The notes under the pieces are model-generated. The model was not told the origin of the DNA. It saw only the letters and a program-made list of their open reading frames with translations, and ran no database searches. From contig NC_084835.1 of the NCBI RefSeq assembly GCF_033115175.1, positions 57,332,448 to 57,396,447 on the forward strand: a DNA stretch of 64,000 nucleotides. Reading direction: 5' to 3'. The DNA is from Lepus europaeus. Lineage: Eukaryota; Chordata; Mammalia; Lagomorpha; Leporidae. Position numbers and translations under genes: made by a program. Below, piece after piece: positions 34,441-47,411 of the stretch. The number at the start of each line of letters is the position of its first letter. Position 1 is the first letter of the stretch.

Positions 34441-35489
34441 CTTAACCTTAAATGTTTTGTTGGAGAGGCTCAATCTGTTTTTATGCAAACCAGCTTCACT
34501 CCACTCCAGAAGGCTGTTCTCCAAGGAAGGGCTGCCTTTGGCCCACCTGGAGAATACTGATAGAGCAGAGGCAGGTGATAACTGTCCCTCAGTGCTAGAT
34601 AAGCCACATGGCAAGGGAGGGCATCTCCTGTTGTGAAGTGAGCCCCTTCTGAGATGATCCCTGTCTAAATCTCTGACGACAGGAGGATAAATAGATCGGG
34701 AGGTGGGTAAATAGATTCATGATAGAAGGGTGACTTGATGTCACCCTGCCAGTACCCCATTATATGCCTTGCTGGAATTTATTTTATTTCCACTCTTTTT
34801 AAATTCCATTCAAGTTGTTCACTGAAAGGTACTTTCCTAGTAATAAGTTATTATTTTTAAATAAAATAATTGACTCCTCTCAGTGTTTTTCCATTTGCAA
34901 TGATAACATGAGGACATATATCCTTTTCATGAATAATACTTGATTGGGTTTTCACGAATAGAAAGGCAATATCAGATATCATTGATTCTGACATTTTTTC
35001 ATATTTTATTGTCTGTGAAACTGTGAAGTACCTTAGAGTTGGTGAAACATAACTTTTAGTCCAAGTTAGTCCATCATAAGTATATTGTTCTAGAAAAAAT
35101 GGCTGAATCACTGCTCTAGATCTTGAGTTTGTACTTATTTAAAAATAGAGTTAAAAATTATTCAATGACTGTAAATAAGTCTATAGATATTTGAAGTAAT
35201 TTTTTTAGCCTTCTTAGAAATCTTGGAGGACTTTACATGATTTATAATTTTAGGTGATTTGATTGGATCAGCCTTTTGCATCTGCAGGCACAGATTCAGC
35301 CAAGGACAGATAAAAAATATTGGAAAAAAAGTACTGTGTCTGTACTGAGCACATATAGGCATTTTTTGTCATTATTCCCTAAACAATATGGTCTAACAAT
35401 GATTTGCATAGCATTTGTCTCACGTTATGTATTGTAAGTAACTTAGAGATGATTTAAAGTACACAGGAGGGTATTCATAACTGATATAT
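34441..35489. other. Intergenic sequence
   Basis: Unassigned, AT-rich in its second half. No gene seen. Confidence 0.5.
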
Positions 35490-35610
35490 TTATATTACTC
35501 TATTTTGTGTATGGGGCTTGAGCATCCATGAAGTTTGGTATCCACAGGGGTCCAGGAACCAATCTCCTGTGGATTCTGAGGAACACCTGTGTTTATATCT
35601 TGGGTGAGGT
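35490..35610. repeat. Tigger/MER2-type DNA transposon end
   Basis: The run GGGGCTTGAGCATCCATGAA, TTTGGTATCCACAGGGGTCC and GGAACCAATCTCCTGTGGAT matches the well-known terminal region of Tigger/MER2-like pogo elements. The remainder of the element is not seen. Confidence 0.75.
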
Positions 35611-36329
35611 ATATCTGCTATAGTTAATTCTACTGACTTGAAATACATGGAGATTTCATGCAATGTGTGAAATCAAGACTTCTTATAATGATACTCATCT
35701 TTGAAAGACACACTGCAATACACTGTGAACTTGACACTTTTCTCAATGGCCTTGAGATAGTGGAATTGCTCTGGTCATTTCAGATGAGGATGGCATAGGT
35801 CTCAGGAATTGTTCTAGTTTCTTTTTGTTTTCCTTTTAATTTAAGAAAAACAAGAGAAATAGGGTTCTGCAGTCATCAGATTTTAATGTCAGGAAGAGCC
35901 CTGAGCATCTAGTTGTGCTCCACAGCTAATGTGTTCATTCTCAGTGGATATTAGAAAGGAAGACAAAAAGGTGAAACAGTGCTGGGGACACATAGAATGA
36001 GTACCCTTTCCTCCTGTTTAGCATTGTCTGCAGAGCCTGAGGACACTGACATCATGCAGGGACACTGACATTGTGAGCCATAAAGCGAAGAAATGGGTGG
36101 GAGGTATTGGAATATGCAGCCAAGCTCTGGAAGTGGGGACATGAACACCAAAGTCAAGAACCTCATTATCTTGGGGATCTCTGAGCCCAACATTTAAAGT
36201 GGCAGATTCGTCAGATGTGAGCAAATTCTGAGATTGGTGCCTGACCCATGATAGAGAAAGCACCATTCATAACAATCAGAGATGGTAGCATACCTACCGC
36301 AGTCCAATCACAAACTGCATGTTTGACAC
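35611..36329. other. Intergenic sequence
   Basis: Unassigned. Minus frames at 35951-36193 and 36018-36266 overlap each other and have no recognisable domains. Confidence 0.5.
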
Positions 36330-36485
36330 AAATCATTTTCTCAACTTTCAAAGGAATCCTATGAGGTTCATGCCCATGGTGATATAGCTAGTGAGGTCTG
36401 GAACCAGGATTTTTGGTCCAGGTGTCCAGCTCACCTAAGCACTCACCTGCCAGCCAGTGCCCTCTGCACCTTAGAGGGGACTCGA
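36330..36485 (+). repeat. MIR-like fragment
   Basis: Weak MIR pattern: ATCATTTTCTCAACTTTCAA, GATATAGCTAGTGAGGTCTG and GAACCAGGATTTTTGGTCCA. Diverged. Confidence 0.5.
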
Positions 36486-36904
36486 AGAGAAAGGCATACA
36501 GAGATTCACTGCTTCCCTTCTTTGGCATTAAGTGTAGTGGAAGAGAAAGTAAATTATATAGAGGCAAAAGTTGTTACTGTACTGAGAGCAGGAGGGAAAA
36601 TCACATTTAACACAACGACACACAAAGGTAAGCATTTGCCCCCTGGGTTCTCTGTACAATAGAAGCATGTGTGAAAAGTTATGACAAGTTTTAGCCCATG
36701 CCAGAAGTGTGACATCACTGTCCCCAAAGTTAATGCAAATTCAGGTGACATTAAGTCACAGAGTTACGAATAGGAGAGGCTGTTTGCCTGTACCTAGGAG
36801 CTGGTCAAGACTCCACAAATTGGTCTCTTAAAGATTGTGGCACTGAAGCCCAGACAAAGAGAAATAGGTGACCAGTTGAACATTTTCTCATGAAAGTTTT
36901 TTTT

Positions 36905-37250
36905 GTTTGTTTGTTTGTGGTTTTTTTTTTTTTTGACAGGCAGAGTGGACAGTGAGAGAGAGAGAGACAGAGAGAAAGGTCTTCCTTTTTGCTGTTGGTT
37001 CACCCTCCAATGGCTGCTGCTGCCGGCGCACTGCGCTGATCCGATGGCAGGAGCCAGGTGCTTCTCCTGGTCTCCCATGGGGTGCAGGGCCCAAGGACTT
37101 GGCCCATCCTCCACTGCACTCCCTGGCCACAGCAGAGAGCTGGCCTGGAAGAGGGGCAACCGGGACAGGATCGGTGCCCCGACTGGGACTAGAACCCGGT
37201 GTGCCGGCGCCGCAAGGCGGAGGATTAGCCTAGTGAGCCGCGGCGCCGGC
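36905..37250 (-). repeat. CSINE, young type, antisense
   Basis: Complete copy. An imperfect duplication CATGAAAGTTTTT / CATGGAAGTTTTT borders it (36889 and 37251). A TTTG tetranucleotide repeat lies within its tail complement. Confidence 0.95.
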
Positions 37251-37259
37251 CATGGAAGT

Positions 37260-38600
37260 TTTTAAAACCAGTTATAGAGACTATTGATTATTAGAATTTG
37301 AAAAGGTGTTAGAGGAACACACTTATTCCTCTTGCTGTGCCCCAAGAGGGGAGATGCAACGTCTTCGCTCACTTTCTTACAGAGCTACAGGAATTCCATG
37401 AAAGAGGATTCAGAATCAAGTCATTTCCGGCTGGACAGAGCAAATAACTGAATAGACAGGACCATCCCTTCCTATCCAATCTCTGAATGCAATTTCAGGC
37501 TATTTTTTTTTTTTTTTACCTTCCAATCACTATTAGGTAAAAACCAGGGAGTTTTTTTATTCCCAAGTTATTGCACTCTGGTTCAATGCAATGTCAACAC
37601 TCAGATCTTGATTCCATTCACACATTAGGCTTGACTCAGCCAGGGAAGTCTGTCCTACATGAAGATGTCCAAGACGGGCTGAAGGTTGGGTGACAGGTGA
37701 GAGCAGATATTATATTTGTCAATTTTCTAACGTTGCATTCTGGGTCTTGTGATTCCAGGAGTTGGTTCTTTCCTAGTGGATATTGTGAAGTCTTTTGGAA
37801 ACCAAACCCTACCATGCAGGTCCTCATGTTGTGATCTTCCTTCTCCAGTTGGCTGCTAGTGACTTCCCTGCTGGGCTCTACTTGCTTAAGGCTCATCCCT
37901 TTGAGTTCACCTCAAGCTTCATGCAGTCCTAGTGGTTTAAGTCCATTTTAAGATGACTTAGCCTGGATGCACATGATGGAATTGGCATCTGAACACAGAA
38001 TTTGCACGACCTTCCATGTGTTGCTCTGCCATTGCAGAGTTTCCTTGTGTTCTCACTCTGCCATCTCCAGCCAGCCAGCCAACCACCTTTTTTCAGTTCT
38101 CTGGCATGAGCCAGGCAGAAGGACTTGTGTCTTTTGAATTCTAGGAAGCAAGTACCATGCCGTGGTTCTCTGGAAGACACGTTCACACTCAGAGCAGATA
38201 GCTCTGCCCAAGGGAGAGGAAAGCCCAGGACACAGGAGCAGTGGCTTTTTTCAAAGGAATCCCATTGTTCTTCTTTTCAGGATCCCTAGTAAATGACTCA
38301 CCATCTCTAACCCAGTCTGGAGGTAGGCAGTGGGCTAATGCTATAATAACTCATTGTTCAATCTCTTAGCATGAGACTCATTGTGGTCTAGCGGTCTCTC
38401 TTATCATGTGATCAGACTTGGCATTTAATGGAATGATCTCAGACTTTGGGACCTGATCCCAAACTGGGATGGTAGGAAAATATAATTTAAATGTCCCGTT
38501 AGACCTGCGTCTTTCCTTTCCTGGCTGAGAGGGCATTGTTCTTGTCCAACACAGTTCTGTCTAGCCCCTGTATGTCTTCTGTCGTTTACTGTGTGAATGA
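37260..38600. other. Intergenic sequence
   Basis: About 1.3 kb with a T run at 37503-37518 and otherwise unassigned sequence. Short minus frames at 37636-37896 and 37929-38186 have no recognisable domain. Confidence 0.5.
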
Positions 38601-38604
38601 GTTT

Positions 38605-38645
38605 TTAAATTTATTTGAGAGGAAGACAGAAAAAGAGAAAGATAG

Positions 38646-38677
<32 letters not shown>

Positions 38678-38925
38678 TTCTATCTGTATCTGCCGGTTCA
38701 CTTCACAGATGCCCACAACAGCTAGTTCCGGGATAGGGTCAAAGTCAGGGATCAGGAACTCATTTCAGTCTCCCACTTAAGGACCAGGGACCCAATTACT
38801 TGAAATATCATTACTGTCTCCTCTGGTCTGTATTAGCAGGAAGCTGGAATCAGGAGACAGAGATGGGTATCAATCCTAGGTACTTTGATGTGGAACATGG
38901 GTATCTTAATTAACCAAAAGCCCAT
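38605..38925 (-). repeat. CSINE, antisense
   Basis: Tail complement, GA run at 38651-38678, diverged body, and head complement ending ACCAAAAGCCCATCCCATA. Confidence 0.87.
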
Positions 38926-39756
38926 CCCATAATATAAGTGTAAACTATTTATATTATGCTAAATATAACAAAAATGTATTCCTATCATCGCAGACAATGT
39001 ATTTGATAGTAATGGAATATGTAGCCAAATTAAGCTCATCCTTCACGCCTTGCATTATTCCCTCATAGTTCTTCCAGGAAGACACAAACTTTTCCTAATC
39101 TACCTGTACTATTGGCTAAATGCTATAAAGAGATATGATAGAGACTGCTTCATCAAATGAAAAATATGAAAGAGAAGAAACGATAGCTACAGAAATCACA
39201 AATACTGTTATCTCCATTGACTTTTAGCCGTACTGCAAAAGAAATAACGAAGCCAGCTTACTGGATAAGATAAGATGAATGTAATGAAGTTTTAGACAAA
39301 ACAACCAATTGCCCTGAGCTCAAGGATTAGCCTTTCCCAGTGAACTTTATTTGCTAAGAATTTTAAGAAAAATGTTTTCACTGGGTAACATTTATACATT
39401 CTCTAGCGATGCAAGACAGTAATCTCCTAACCCCTGAGACATGGTGGGAATTAAAAATCTACTCTTCAGGAATCTCAGGAGAAATAGAATCACAATCTTC
39501 TGGGTGCCTTTACCTATGGTGTGAAATCCAGAACTGATTAAGCTGACTGTGTGAAGGATGGATGATCCAGACGCCCCCGAAGGAAGAGAGAAGGAGAAAA
39601 TCCTGATGTCAGTTGAGTCTGGTCCTGGTTGAGCCTGAGGCCCAACCACAATCCTGCCCGTGGTGTCTGACATCACACTCTTTGCTTTCTGGAGTTTGAG
39701 GCTGAGACAATATCATAGACGTGTATGGCTTAATGGTGAGAACTCTTCTGAGAGAT
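38926..39756. other. Intergenic sequence
   Basis: AT-rich, unassigned. No gene seen. Confidence 0.5.
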
Positions 39757-39768
39757 GCCTTCTTTGGT

Positions 39769-39773
<5 letters not shown>

Positions 39774-39805
<32 letters not shown>

Positions 39806-40095
39806 GGCAGAGTGGATAGTGAGAGAGAGAGACAGAGAGAAAGGTCTTCCTTTTTGCTGTTGGTTCATCACCCTCCAATGGCCGCTGCGGCCAGCGCATC
39901 GTGCTGATCCGCAGCCAGGAGCCAGGTGCTTCTCCTGGTCTCCCATGCGGGTGCAGGGCCCAAGGACTTGGGCCATCCTCCACTGCCTTCCCTGGTCATA
40001 GCAGAGAGCTGGCCTGGAAGAGGGGCAACCGGGATAGAATCTGGCACGCCGGCGCCGCAAGGCGGAGGATTAGGCTGTTAAGCCAGGGTGCCGGC
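39774..40095 (-). repeat. CSINE, young type, antisense
   Basis: T run of about 30, body, and head complement (GGCGCCGCAAGGCGGAGGAT). Imperfect flanking repeats CTTCTTTGGTGACTTTT and CTCCTTTGGTGTTTTTG. Confidence 0.95.
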
Positions 40096-40096
40096 C

Positions 40097-41065
40097 TCCT
40101 TTGGTGTTTTTGTCAGTGTGCTAACATCACCAAGAGCAATTACACAATGTCACAATGCTACCCTTGTTCACTACAATCTTGTTATGCAGCAAGTGAATGT
40201 ATTTAAAATCAGAGTCCTAACTGGTGCGTGCATTGCAACACCTAAAAGCATGTGCTCTTGGTCTCACCAAGATTTGCACACCTAGTAAGGCCAGGGTCAC
40301 AGAGGGATGGTTGTATTCTCCCATGGGAAAGTACAGGAATTCACACATCCACTCTGACTTTTGTAGTTTGTGTTTTTCCTGCCATTTGCACTAAATAATC
40401 ACACACAAACGTGGAGAGTTCCTAAATGTTCTCTCACACAGCACAATTTATCGTTCGAAATTGCCAGCAACAGGTATTGTGCAGGTAGAGGAGGCAGAAT
40501 GACGTGGAAGGAAAAGAGTTAAGTGTACAGGGGTGGGAATGCTCTGATCTTTGAGCACAGGCTTCAGAGCCCAAGAAATCCTGAAAATTTACGTTCTTGG
40601 CTACAGAGTTTCTTGGATCTGATAAGCAAGAGTTTTGCAAAGTGTGCGTATCTGCCAAGAAAGGAGCATGTAAAAACCGTCTTTTTAAGACCTCAAACGA
40701 GGAGTTCCAAGCAAAAGGCAAATTCCTGGCAGGGAGGCAGGGTGAGAGATGTGGGAATGCAGGAAATGATCAACAGCGTGAAAAAGGACAGAGGCCACAG
40801 TTTTTAGCTCAGCAACAGAGGCTACCCGGGTGTGTGAGCAAAGTCATGCTGGTTTACGCTGCTGGTAGGCGCATTTCTATGTGACATACTCCATAGTGTG
40901 GTTGTTCTGTGCTACATAGATGTGTATCAAGAAGCAAAAATTTTGCTGATAATCACAAGGGTCCCCAAGAGCCAGAATGCAGCTATGTGTGAGAGGTTCA
41001 CACTGAAGGTTGTCATTTTCACAGATGTCAGATAAATTGTTCACTTTTGAAGGCTTTCTGATCAA
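40097..41065. other. Intergenic sequence
   Basis: Unassigned. Overlapping plus frames at 40523-40807 and 40597-40884 and a minus frame at 40434-40721 have no recognisable domains and do not look like exons. Confidence 0.45.
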
Positions 41066-41190
41066 ATGGTGGGTGTGTGCTCTAGTGGTTAAGATGCTGG
41101 CTAAGGCATCTGGGTCCCACACTGGAGTACCTGGGTTTGATTCCCAGCTCTGGCTCCTGACTCCAGCTTCTTGCTAGTGTGTACCCTAGC
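41066..41190 (+). repeat. CSINE head, truncated
   Basis: First third of the diverged subfamily also seen at 8805: GTGCTCTAGTGGTTAAGATG, GGGTCCCACACTGGAGTACC. Confidence 0.75.
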
Positions 41191-41459
41191 AGGTGTGCAG
41201 GGTGACGTGAGTGTGAGTATGAGGGAGAGAGTGACATCCAAGTCATTACCCATAGCACTTGAAGCGACAGCCATCTTCAGCAGTGGCCATGTGTGGATTA
41301 AGAAGACTCCAAGGTGACAGAGATCATGCTCATCTGCCTTGGCTATGATGGGAGGGCTGTGGCTGGAGGCATCACTGCAGCTGGGGCATTTTGGTAGCCA
41401 GGATCTTTGGAGTCCTTCTCACTCTGCTCCAAGAACACCAGAAGATGCCTGGTTTGTGT

Positions 41460-41560
41460 TTCGCAGATCATGGTTAACATTTTACAGATGAGAACTTGGA
41501 AAAACACAAAGAGGTGCTGACAGAATTTACCATAATTCCACCGTGGTTCTGTGCCAGCAA
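41460..41560 (+). repeat. MIR-like fragment
   Basis: ACATTTTACAGATGAGAACT begins a MIR-like core. The remainder is diverged. Confidence 0.5.
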
Positions 41561-43215
41561 GTGGAATGCTTGCTTGCCTTTGATCTCATCAAGTAACCTT
41601 GGCTCTCAACTGCACTGCTGCCAATGTGCTATGAGAGAGAGATGGATGAAGGGCACCAGAGGGTCTTCCCTGTGAGCATCTAACCAGCAGGTGGGTCTCA
41701 GTACTTTAAAGGGGTTTGGGATGCAAGCCTGGTTGCTTACCTTGTATCTGGGACAATGTGAGCAAAAGCTTCCATTATTAATCCTTGATTCCATTAACCA
41801 AAGGTGCAATGGCCTTTCAGGGCTCCAAATGGCAAGTTTGTGGCCAGAGGAGGAACTCACTTCATGCATTCCCATCTCCATCTCTATTTTTCTCCTTCCA
41901 AATGTTCAGTCTTTATTCAATTCATTCTCATAAGAGGCCATGCTGAGGGCAGGCAGAAAAGGCAAAACTCAAAATGCACTTTGTTTTCTTGTTTAAAAGC
42001 TCTCAGGAAGCTCTAACAGGACAGGTAACCATTGGCTGTAATGCCCAGTAGGTTCCCCTTTATTTGTGTTGCTGCTGCTTCTATCTCGTTCCTCACTTCA
42101 TCTCTTGCTCTCCTCCAAGCCCTCATACACACCTACACTCTCCTTTGCAGAGTAGATGTAGGTTGTAGCTATGCTGTATTTCTAATTAATGAAGTGGAAC
42201 AGTATTCAAGAAAAACACACGATACAAAACCTTTAGCCCCAGAGTGTGTTCTGGATGAACCACGGATTGAAAGCCTGATGCTGGGCATATAATGCACCAC
42301 CTCAAAGCTCTGCTTTTCTCCTGTGAAGCAGGGAGTATTGGACCAAGTGCTGTTTCATTCCCCTTCCAGTTTTGTGGCATTCACATGAGCACAATGAACT
42401 TTGCACTCCAAGAGCATAAAGAATATTCCTCCAATGCTGTTAAGTTGGAGTGTTCTTTCTTTGCTCTCCAACAGTTGGGAATAATTCACTGTAGCTCAGC
42501 TTTTGAGATGAGACATTTTGCAAATGGTGCCTCCATGAACTTTGTAAGATTTATTAGTTGTGGGATACAGGCAATTGGACTTGTCAGAACCAGCTTCAAG
42601 AATGAGATTGAAGCGGTATTTGTAGAAGCCAGAACCTACCTAGGAAGAAGTGACATGTCATTACCATAAAGGATCTGGAATCTCCAGCTACAGTTGTCAC
42701 AGTTAAACCATTAAGCTGTGCCTGCTGATCAGATTAAGTATTAAGGTTTGGTTTGAATTTTTACCACAAGTAGGAAAATATTTTCATTTCCAATGAGTTG
42801 TAGGGATGTCACATGGGTATATTTAGACTTTTAATCCTTCTTGTTGGGGATAAATTTTATCTTTAATTTCATGTATAGGGGACAGGTCTACTAAATGCAA
42901 TTGGTCAAATGACAATGGGAATGCTTACAGCCAAATAAATAAGTTTAGTCTTCTAAAGATGATTAGAAATACCCTTTTTTGATTCCTTCATTTGTCATTC
43001 ATTTTGAGATGAGTGGGAGGGCTATTAAGCCAGACAACTCTTTTTATTCTCCTCAGTGGGAATAAAATGGTTCTCAGGATTTTCCTGTAAGCCACTATTT
43101 AAGAAAAGCATTAAGAAGCCCTATGTATATACATATTAATTTCTTGCTCTTCAGCTCTCTGTTCTACTAAGAATTTTACATTTTTACATTTAATGATGAG
43201 GAAACAGAGCAAGAG
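41561..43215. other. Intergenic sequence with one ATG frame
   Basis: No recognisable repeat over about 1.65 kb, one of the longest repeat-free blocks in the window. It contains the 125-codon ATG frame at 42292-42669, which has no recognisable domain. The lack of insertions might reflect a conserved noncoding element, or chance. Confidence 0.4.
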
Positions 43216-43217
43216 AG

Positions 43218-43585
43218 CATTTCTGCTGTGGTTTGAATGTCGTGTCTCTCCAAAATTCACATTCAAACTTAATCTCTGGTGTGGGCCTTCTGGTGATTAA
43301 GTCATGAGGGCTCCACCCTGGTGAGCAGGACTAATGCCCTCAAGAGCTGCCTGGATTGTGCATGTCATTGCCATGAGAGGACGTCTCAGTCCCTTCTGCC
43401 TTCTACCACGTGAGAACACATCAAGACATCACCATCAATAAAAAATGGACTCTCTCCCAACAACACATATGTCAGTCCCTTGATCTTGGATTTCCAGGCT
43501 TCCACAATTATAAGAAATAAATTTCTGTTGTTTATGAATTATCCAACCCAAGACACTTTGTTAGAACAGCAAGAGCAGACTAAGA
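43218..43585 (+). repeat. MaLR-type (MLT1-like) solo LTR
   Basis: Starts TGCTGTGGTTTGAATGTCGT and has TTAAGTCATGAGGGCTCCAC, CACGTGAGAACACATCAAGA, CCTTGATCTTGGATTTCCAG and a GAAATAAATTTCTGTTG polyadenylation region. It ends AGAGCAGACTAAGACA. These are hallmark segments of the MLT1/MST group. Confidence 0.82.
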
Positions 43586-43742
43586 CAGTTGCCATGTCTC
43601 TCTTAAAGAAGTCAAGAACAAGAGGGAAGATATTGTTAGTTTCTTTAATTATAATTGCCTTTCTATACCCTAAATAAAAATTTGAAATTATTTTGTTGAT
43701 CTACTGTTTAGTGTGTCCCACTCATTAAAAAGGTCCTTCTTG

Positions 43743-43890
43743 GGGCCAGTTTTGTGGTGCAGAGATTTAACGTGCTGCTTGTGATCTGGCATCCCATATC
43801 AGAAAACCAGCAGATGGAAGATCTCTGTTTCTCCCTCTATCTTTATCACTCTTCCTTTCAAATAAATAAATAAATAAATAAATAACTCTT
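43743..43890 (+). repeat. CSINE with internal deletion
   Basis: Head GGGGCCAGTTTTGTGGTGCA joined directly to the 3' part (CCAGCAGATGGAAGATCTCT) and a tail of AAATAAATA repeats. Confidence 0.85.
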
Positions 43891-44576
43891 TTTAAAAGTC
43901 CTTCACAATTCCAGAAATGACTTTTAAATTTAATCAAGTCAATTATGTGTCAAAATTTATTTTTTAAAAAGTCTTTTCAATGTTCTTGACTCAGGCACAC
44001 TTCAGGGACTTTGATGTAAAATCTTCCATAATCCTTTACACTGGTTCTTTAGATTTGATAAAGAAAGGACAACCAGGGGAAGAAACTGGCATTGCTCAAA
44101 TGACAACTTATCTTGGCATCCCTTTCTTGGCAGAGGGATGTGACAAAGTAAAAGAACCAACCAGTGCCCTGCTGAGCGGGGATGCTCATCACATTCTTCA
44201 GTTGGCTTCAGGAAGCTCCACTTCCCCATTGTTGACAGTAGCTTGCCCATAAAGAGTTTCCCTTCACTTAGGGCAGGAGTAGGACCATACAAGTAGGCCA
44301 TACAAGTCCTGCAAAATCACTTGGGCTGGCCCTGCCAAGGCTACTGCAAGCAGGACTCAAACTTCAATAAATCTGTAGCAGGCTAATTTTTAAGTTGATA
44401 ATTTTGTATAGCCCATGAGTGATATTATAAATATCCAAATGGCCCTTGGCAGAAGAAAAATTCCCCACTCACGGTACAAATAAGTGTGTTTGAAGCCATT
44501 TGCATTTGGTTCAATGACCAACTTAATGAACATTGTTCCTAAAACATGATGTACTTCTGCTTAGAGTGATTTTTAA
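43891..44576. other. Intergenic sequence
   Basis: Unassigned. No gene seen. Confidence 0.5.
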
Positions 44577-44906
44577 AGATTTTATTTATTTATTTTAAAC
44601 ATAGAGTAACAAAGAAAGAGGAAGAGACAGACAGAGAGAGAAGGAGATCTTCCATCCACTGGTTCACTCCTCAAATGACTGCAACAGCCAGGACTGGGCC
44701 AGGTTGAAGCCAGAAGCCTGGAACTCTAGCTGGGCCTCCCATATGGGTGGCAGGAGCCCAAGCAATTAGGCGATCATACACTGCTTTCCCAGGCGCATTA
44801 GCAGGGAGCTGGATCTGAAGCAGAGTAGCTGAGACTGGAACCAATGCTCTGGGGATGCCAGTGTTGTAAACAGCAGCTTAGCTCACAGTACCACAATTCT
44901 GGCCCC
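44577..44906 (-). repeat. CSINE, older type, antisense
   Basis: Tail complement, body, and head complement ending ACCACAATTCTGGCCCC. The flanks TTAGAGTGATTTTTAA and CTAGAGTAATTTCTAA are imperfect duplicates. Confidence 0.93.
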
Positions 44907-45417
44907 TAGAGTAATTTCTAAGAATCTTTGTACCTGAATGGTTGATCTGCCACACACACATACAGTCAACCCACTGATATCCTCTGGAATGACTTTTCCA
45001 AGAATGGAATACCAATACAGTCTTGTTGGTATCTCATGGTCCACATTGGCTGGGTCTCCTTGTAGGGTTAGTCTGTTCTGTGTAAAGTTACCTATGTGGG
45101 GAACAAACACACTACTTTGCTCTGACAAACTCAATTAGCCTTACTCATGACATCACGGCTACATGTATACTGAGCTTCATCTTAACTTTATGGATTTTTT
45201 AGCACATGCAGAAGAAATGTGTTAAACAAAAGCATCTAACATATATTCAAGGTACGGGGTCCAAAATACAGCAGAAAATATGATCAGCTTATCTTTCTCC
45301 ATTGCCTCTCAAACTTGCTCTATCTGAACACACGTGGTGTTCCACTGCCATCACTCTAGTAAAGGCAATCGGCAATTTACCCTGTAAAGATGTCCTATTA
45401 CAATTCTGAACACATGG
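44907..45417. other. Intergenic sequence
   Basis: Unassigned. Overlapping sense and antisense frames near 44883-45138 have no recognisable domain. Confidence 0.5.
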
Positions 45418-45742
45418 GTGCCGACGCTGTGGCACAGTGGGTTGAAGCCCTGGCCTGAAGCGTCAGCATCCCATATGGGCACCAGTTCTAGTCCTGGCTG
45501 CTCCTCTTCCGCCCCAGCTCTCTGCTATGGCCTGGGAAAGCAGTAGAAGATGGCCCAAGTCCTTGGGTCCCTGCACCCACATGGGAGATCTAGAAGAAGC
45601 TCCTGGCTCCTGGCTTTGGATCAGCACAACTCCAAGCATTGCAGCCATCTGGCGGAGTGAACCAGTGGATGGAAGACCTCTCTGTCTCTACCTCTCTCTG
45701 TAACTCTGTCTTTCAAATAAAAATAAAATAAATCTTAAAGAA
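45418..45742 (+). repeat. CSINE, sense
   Basis: Complete copy from GGTGCCGACGCTGTGGCACA to AAATAAAATAAATCTTAAAG. The imperfect duplicates ATTCTGAACACATGG and ATCCTGAATACATGG flank it. Confidence 0.95.
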
Positions 45743-47411
45743 AAATCCTGAATACATGGACTCTAGGAAAGACAGGCATGGAGATCTTCATGAATATTAG
45801 AGTATGGAGAAGGCACTGTATCTAATACTGCTCACACATTCTTCTGGGGCAACTTTTTGTACACCTGCTTTATTGCCTTACTATACTCTACCTCTAAATC
45901 CCAGCTTTTCCATATTCTGCTCCCTGGGCCACCTTCCTTCCTTCTGAGGATTGAATTGTTGTCTTCAACTTCTAGAATAGGTATCAACTCTTATTTCATG
46001 TTCTCCCATAAGTTGTTTCTTGGAGTCGTTATTAATCAACACTAATGATAGTATTCTGGATAAAATCGTTTCTTTCTTTATTCAGAGAATAATGTTGTTT
46101 GTTGAAGAAATTCTTTCTGGGATATAATTATAGTTCATATTACAATGTCAGTATACTTGTATTATAGATGCTTATTTCTGATGTGGCACATAGTGAACTC
46201 ACATACAACTGGAATTTACAGTCACTGATATGCTTTAGAATCTACAAGAACATTGTGAGTTATTATGTTTATTTCCTTATAAGATTGTGGAATTGGCTCC
46301 TACTGTAACAGACAGTATTCTACTTCATAGTCATGAAAAGTCCAAAATTATATTGAAACATTGTTTAGGACCATAAAGCCACAAGTACTAAATTACTATA
46401 CTATAGCTATTCCACATTAGAAAAAAAATAGTGTTTGCCCATGGAAGTGCAAGCTTGAGATGACTACATCAGGGTGGGAATCAGTCCTTGGGGCAAGAAG
46501 CAAGCACTGGTGTGGGGTGGGGAATCAAAAGTCTGGCAGGTCCCCATGAGTTCTCTATCTAAATACCAGTACTTGGGAGTCTGGGAAGTGGAGACAGGGC
46601 CCATCTGGCTGTACTTGAGCAACTGCTTCACCCCTCTGCTTCACAACCTTCCCTTTAAACAGGGATGACATCACATGTCCTAGATGAATGGCCCAACCAG
46701 GATATAGGAGGCATTCTGGTAAGTATTATCTGATTATCTGTGTATTTATTTCTTATTACATATCTAAGTTGCAAAAAGAGTTGCTGGGGAACCCAAGGAA
46801 GCATAAAAAATAATGTCTTTCTGCCTTCTTTCTCATTTTATCTCGAAGCAAGACAGATTCTGCACTTAAAGGTCAGAACAGAACATTTTTATTAATATTC
46901 TAAAAATAAAAGCTTATAATTATGAAGTATATAAAAATGTAGGTAAAAATCTCAACACTTTGACGTAGAATTCAAGCAGTAAAATCAAGTTATTGAACAA
47001 CTTATTTAACTTTTTTTGTATATTGTATTTGATTGGAAAATTGAAAGATCATAAATTTAAATTGTCAAATGGGAAATAAAATTAAAATTTTAAACAGGGG
47101 CATTTTTGTATAATTCAGAATTGTCACTTTTAATCTTTTTCTGTCATTTTGATGCCTGCAATATAATTCTTTGTTCTCACCTCAATATAATATTTTATTT
47201 TACTGTGATGAATGTCAATTATGTATTATCTATTGTGTTTTACTTATGATTATGGAAAGATAATCACTCATTTTTCTAATTTTTCATATGCTATAAAGTC
47301 ATAAAAATAAAGCTGTTTGCATAGCCACTTTGAGAGAGAGTGGAAGGCATGTGTGTGGTTGTGGACTATGGGGTGTGTGTCTTTGTTAGCTTTGCTCATC
47401 TGCTGAAATGC
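45743..47411. other. Intergenic sequence
   Basis: About 1.7 kb of AT-rich DNA with no repeat or gene I can name. Confidence 0.5.

Noticed and set aside
42292..42669. 125-codon frame as a host gene
   Set aside because: No recognisable domain, no promoter or poly-A context, and a length that chance alone can give.
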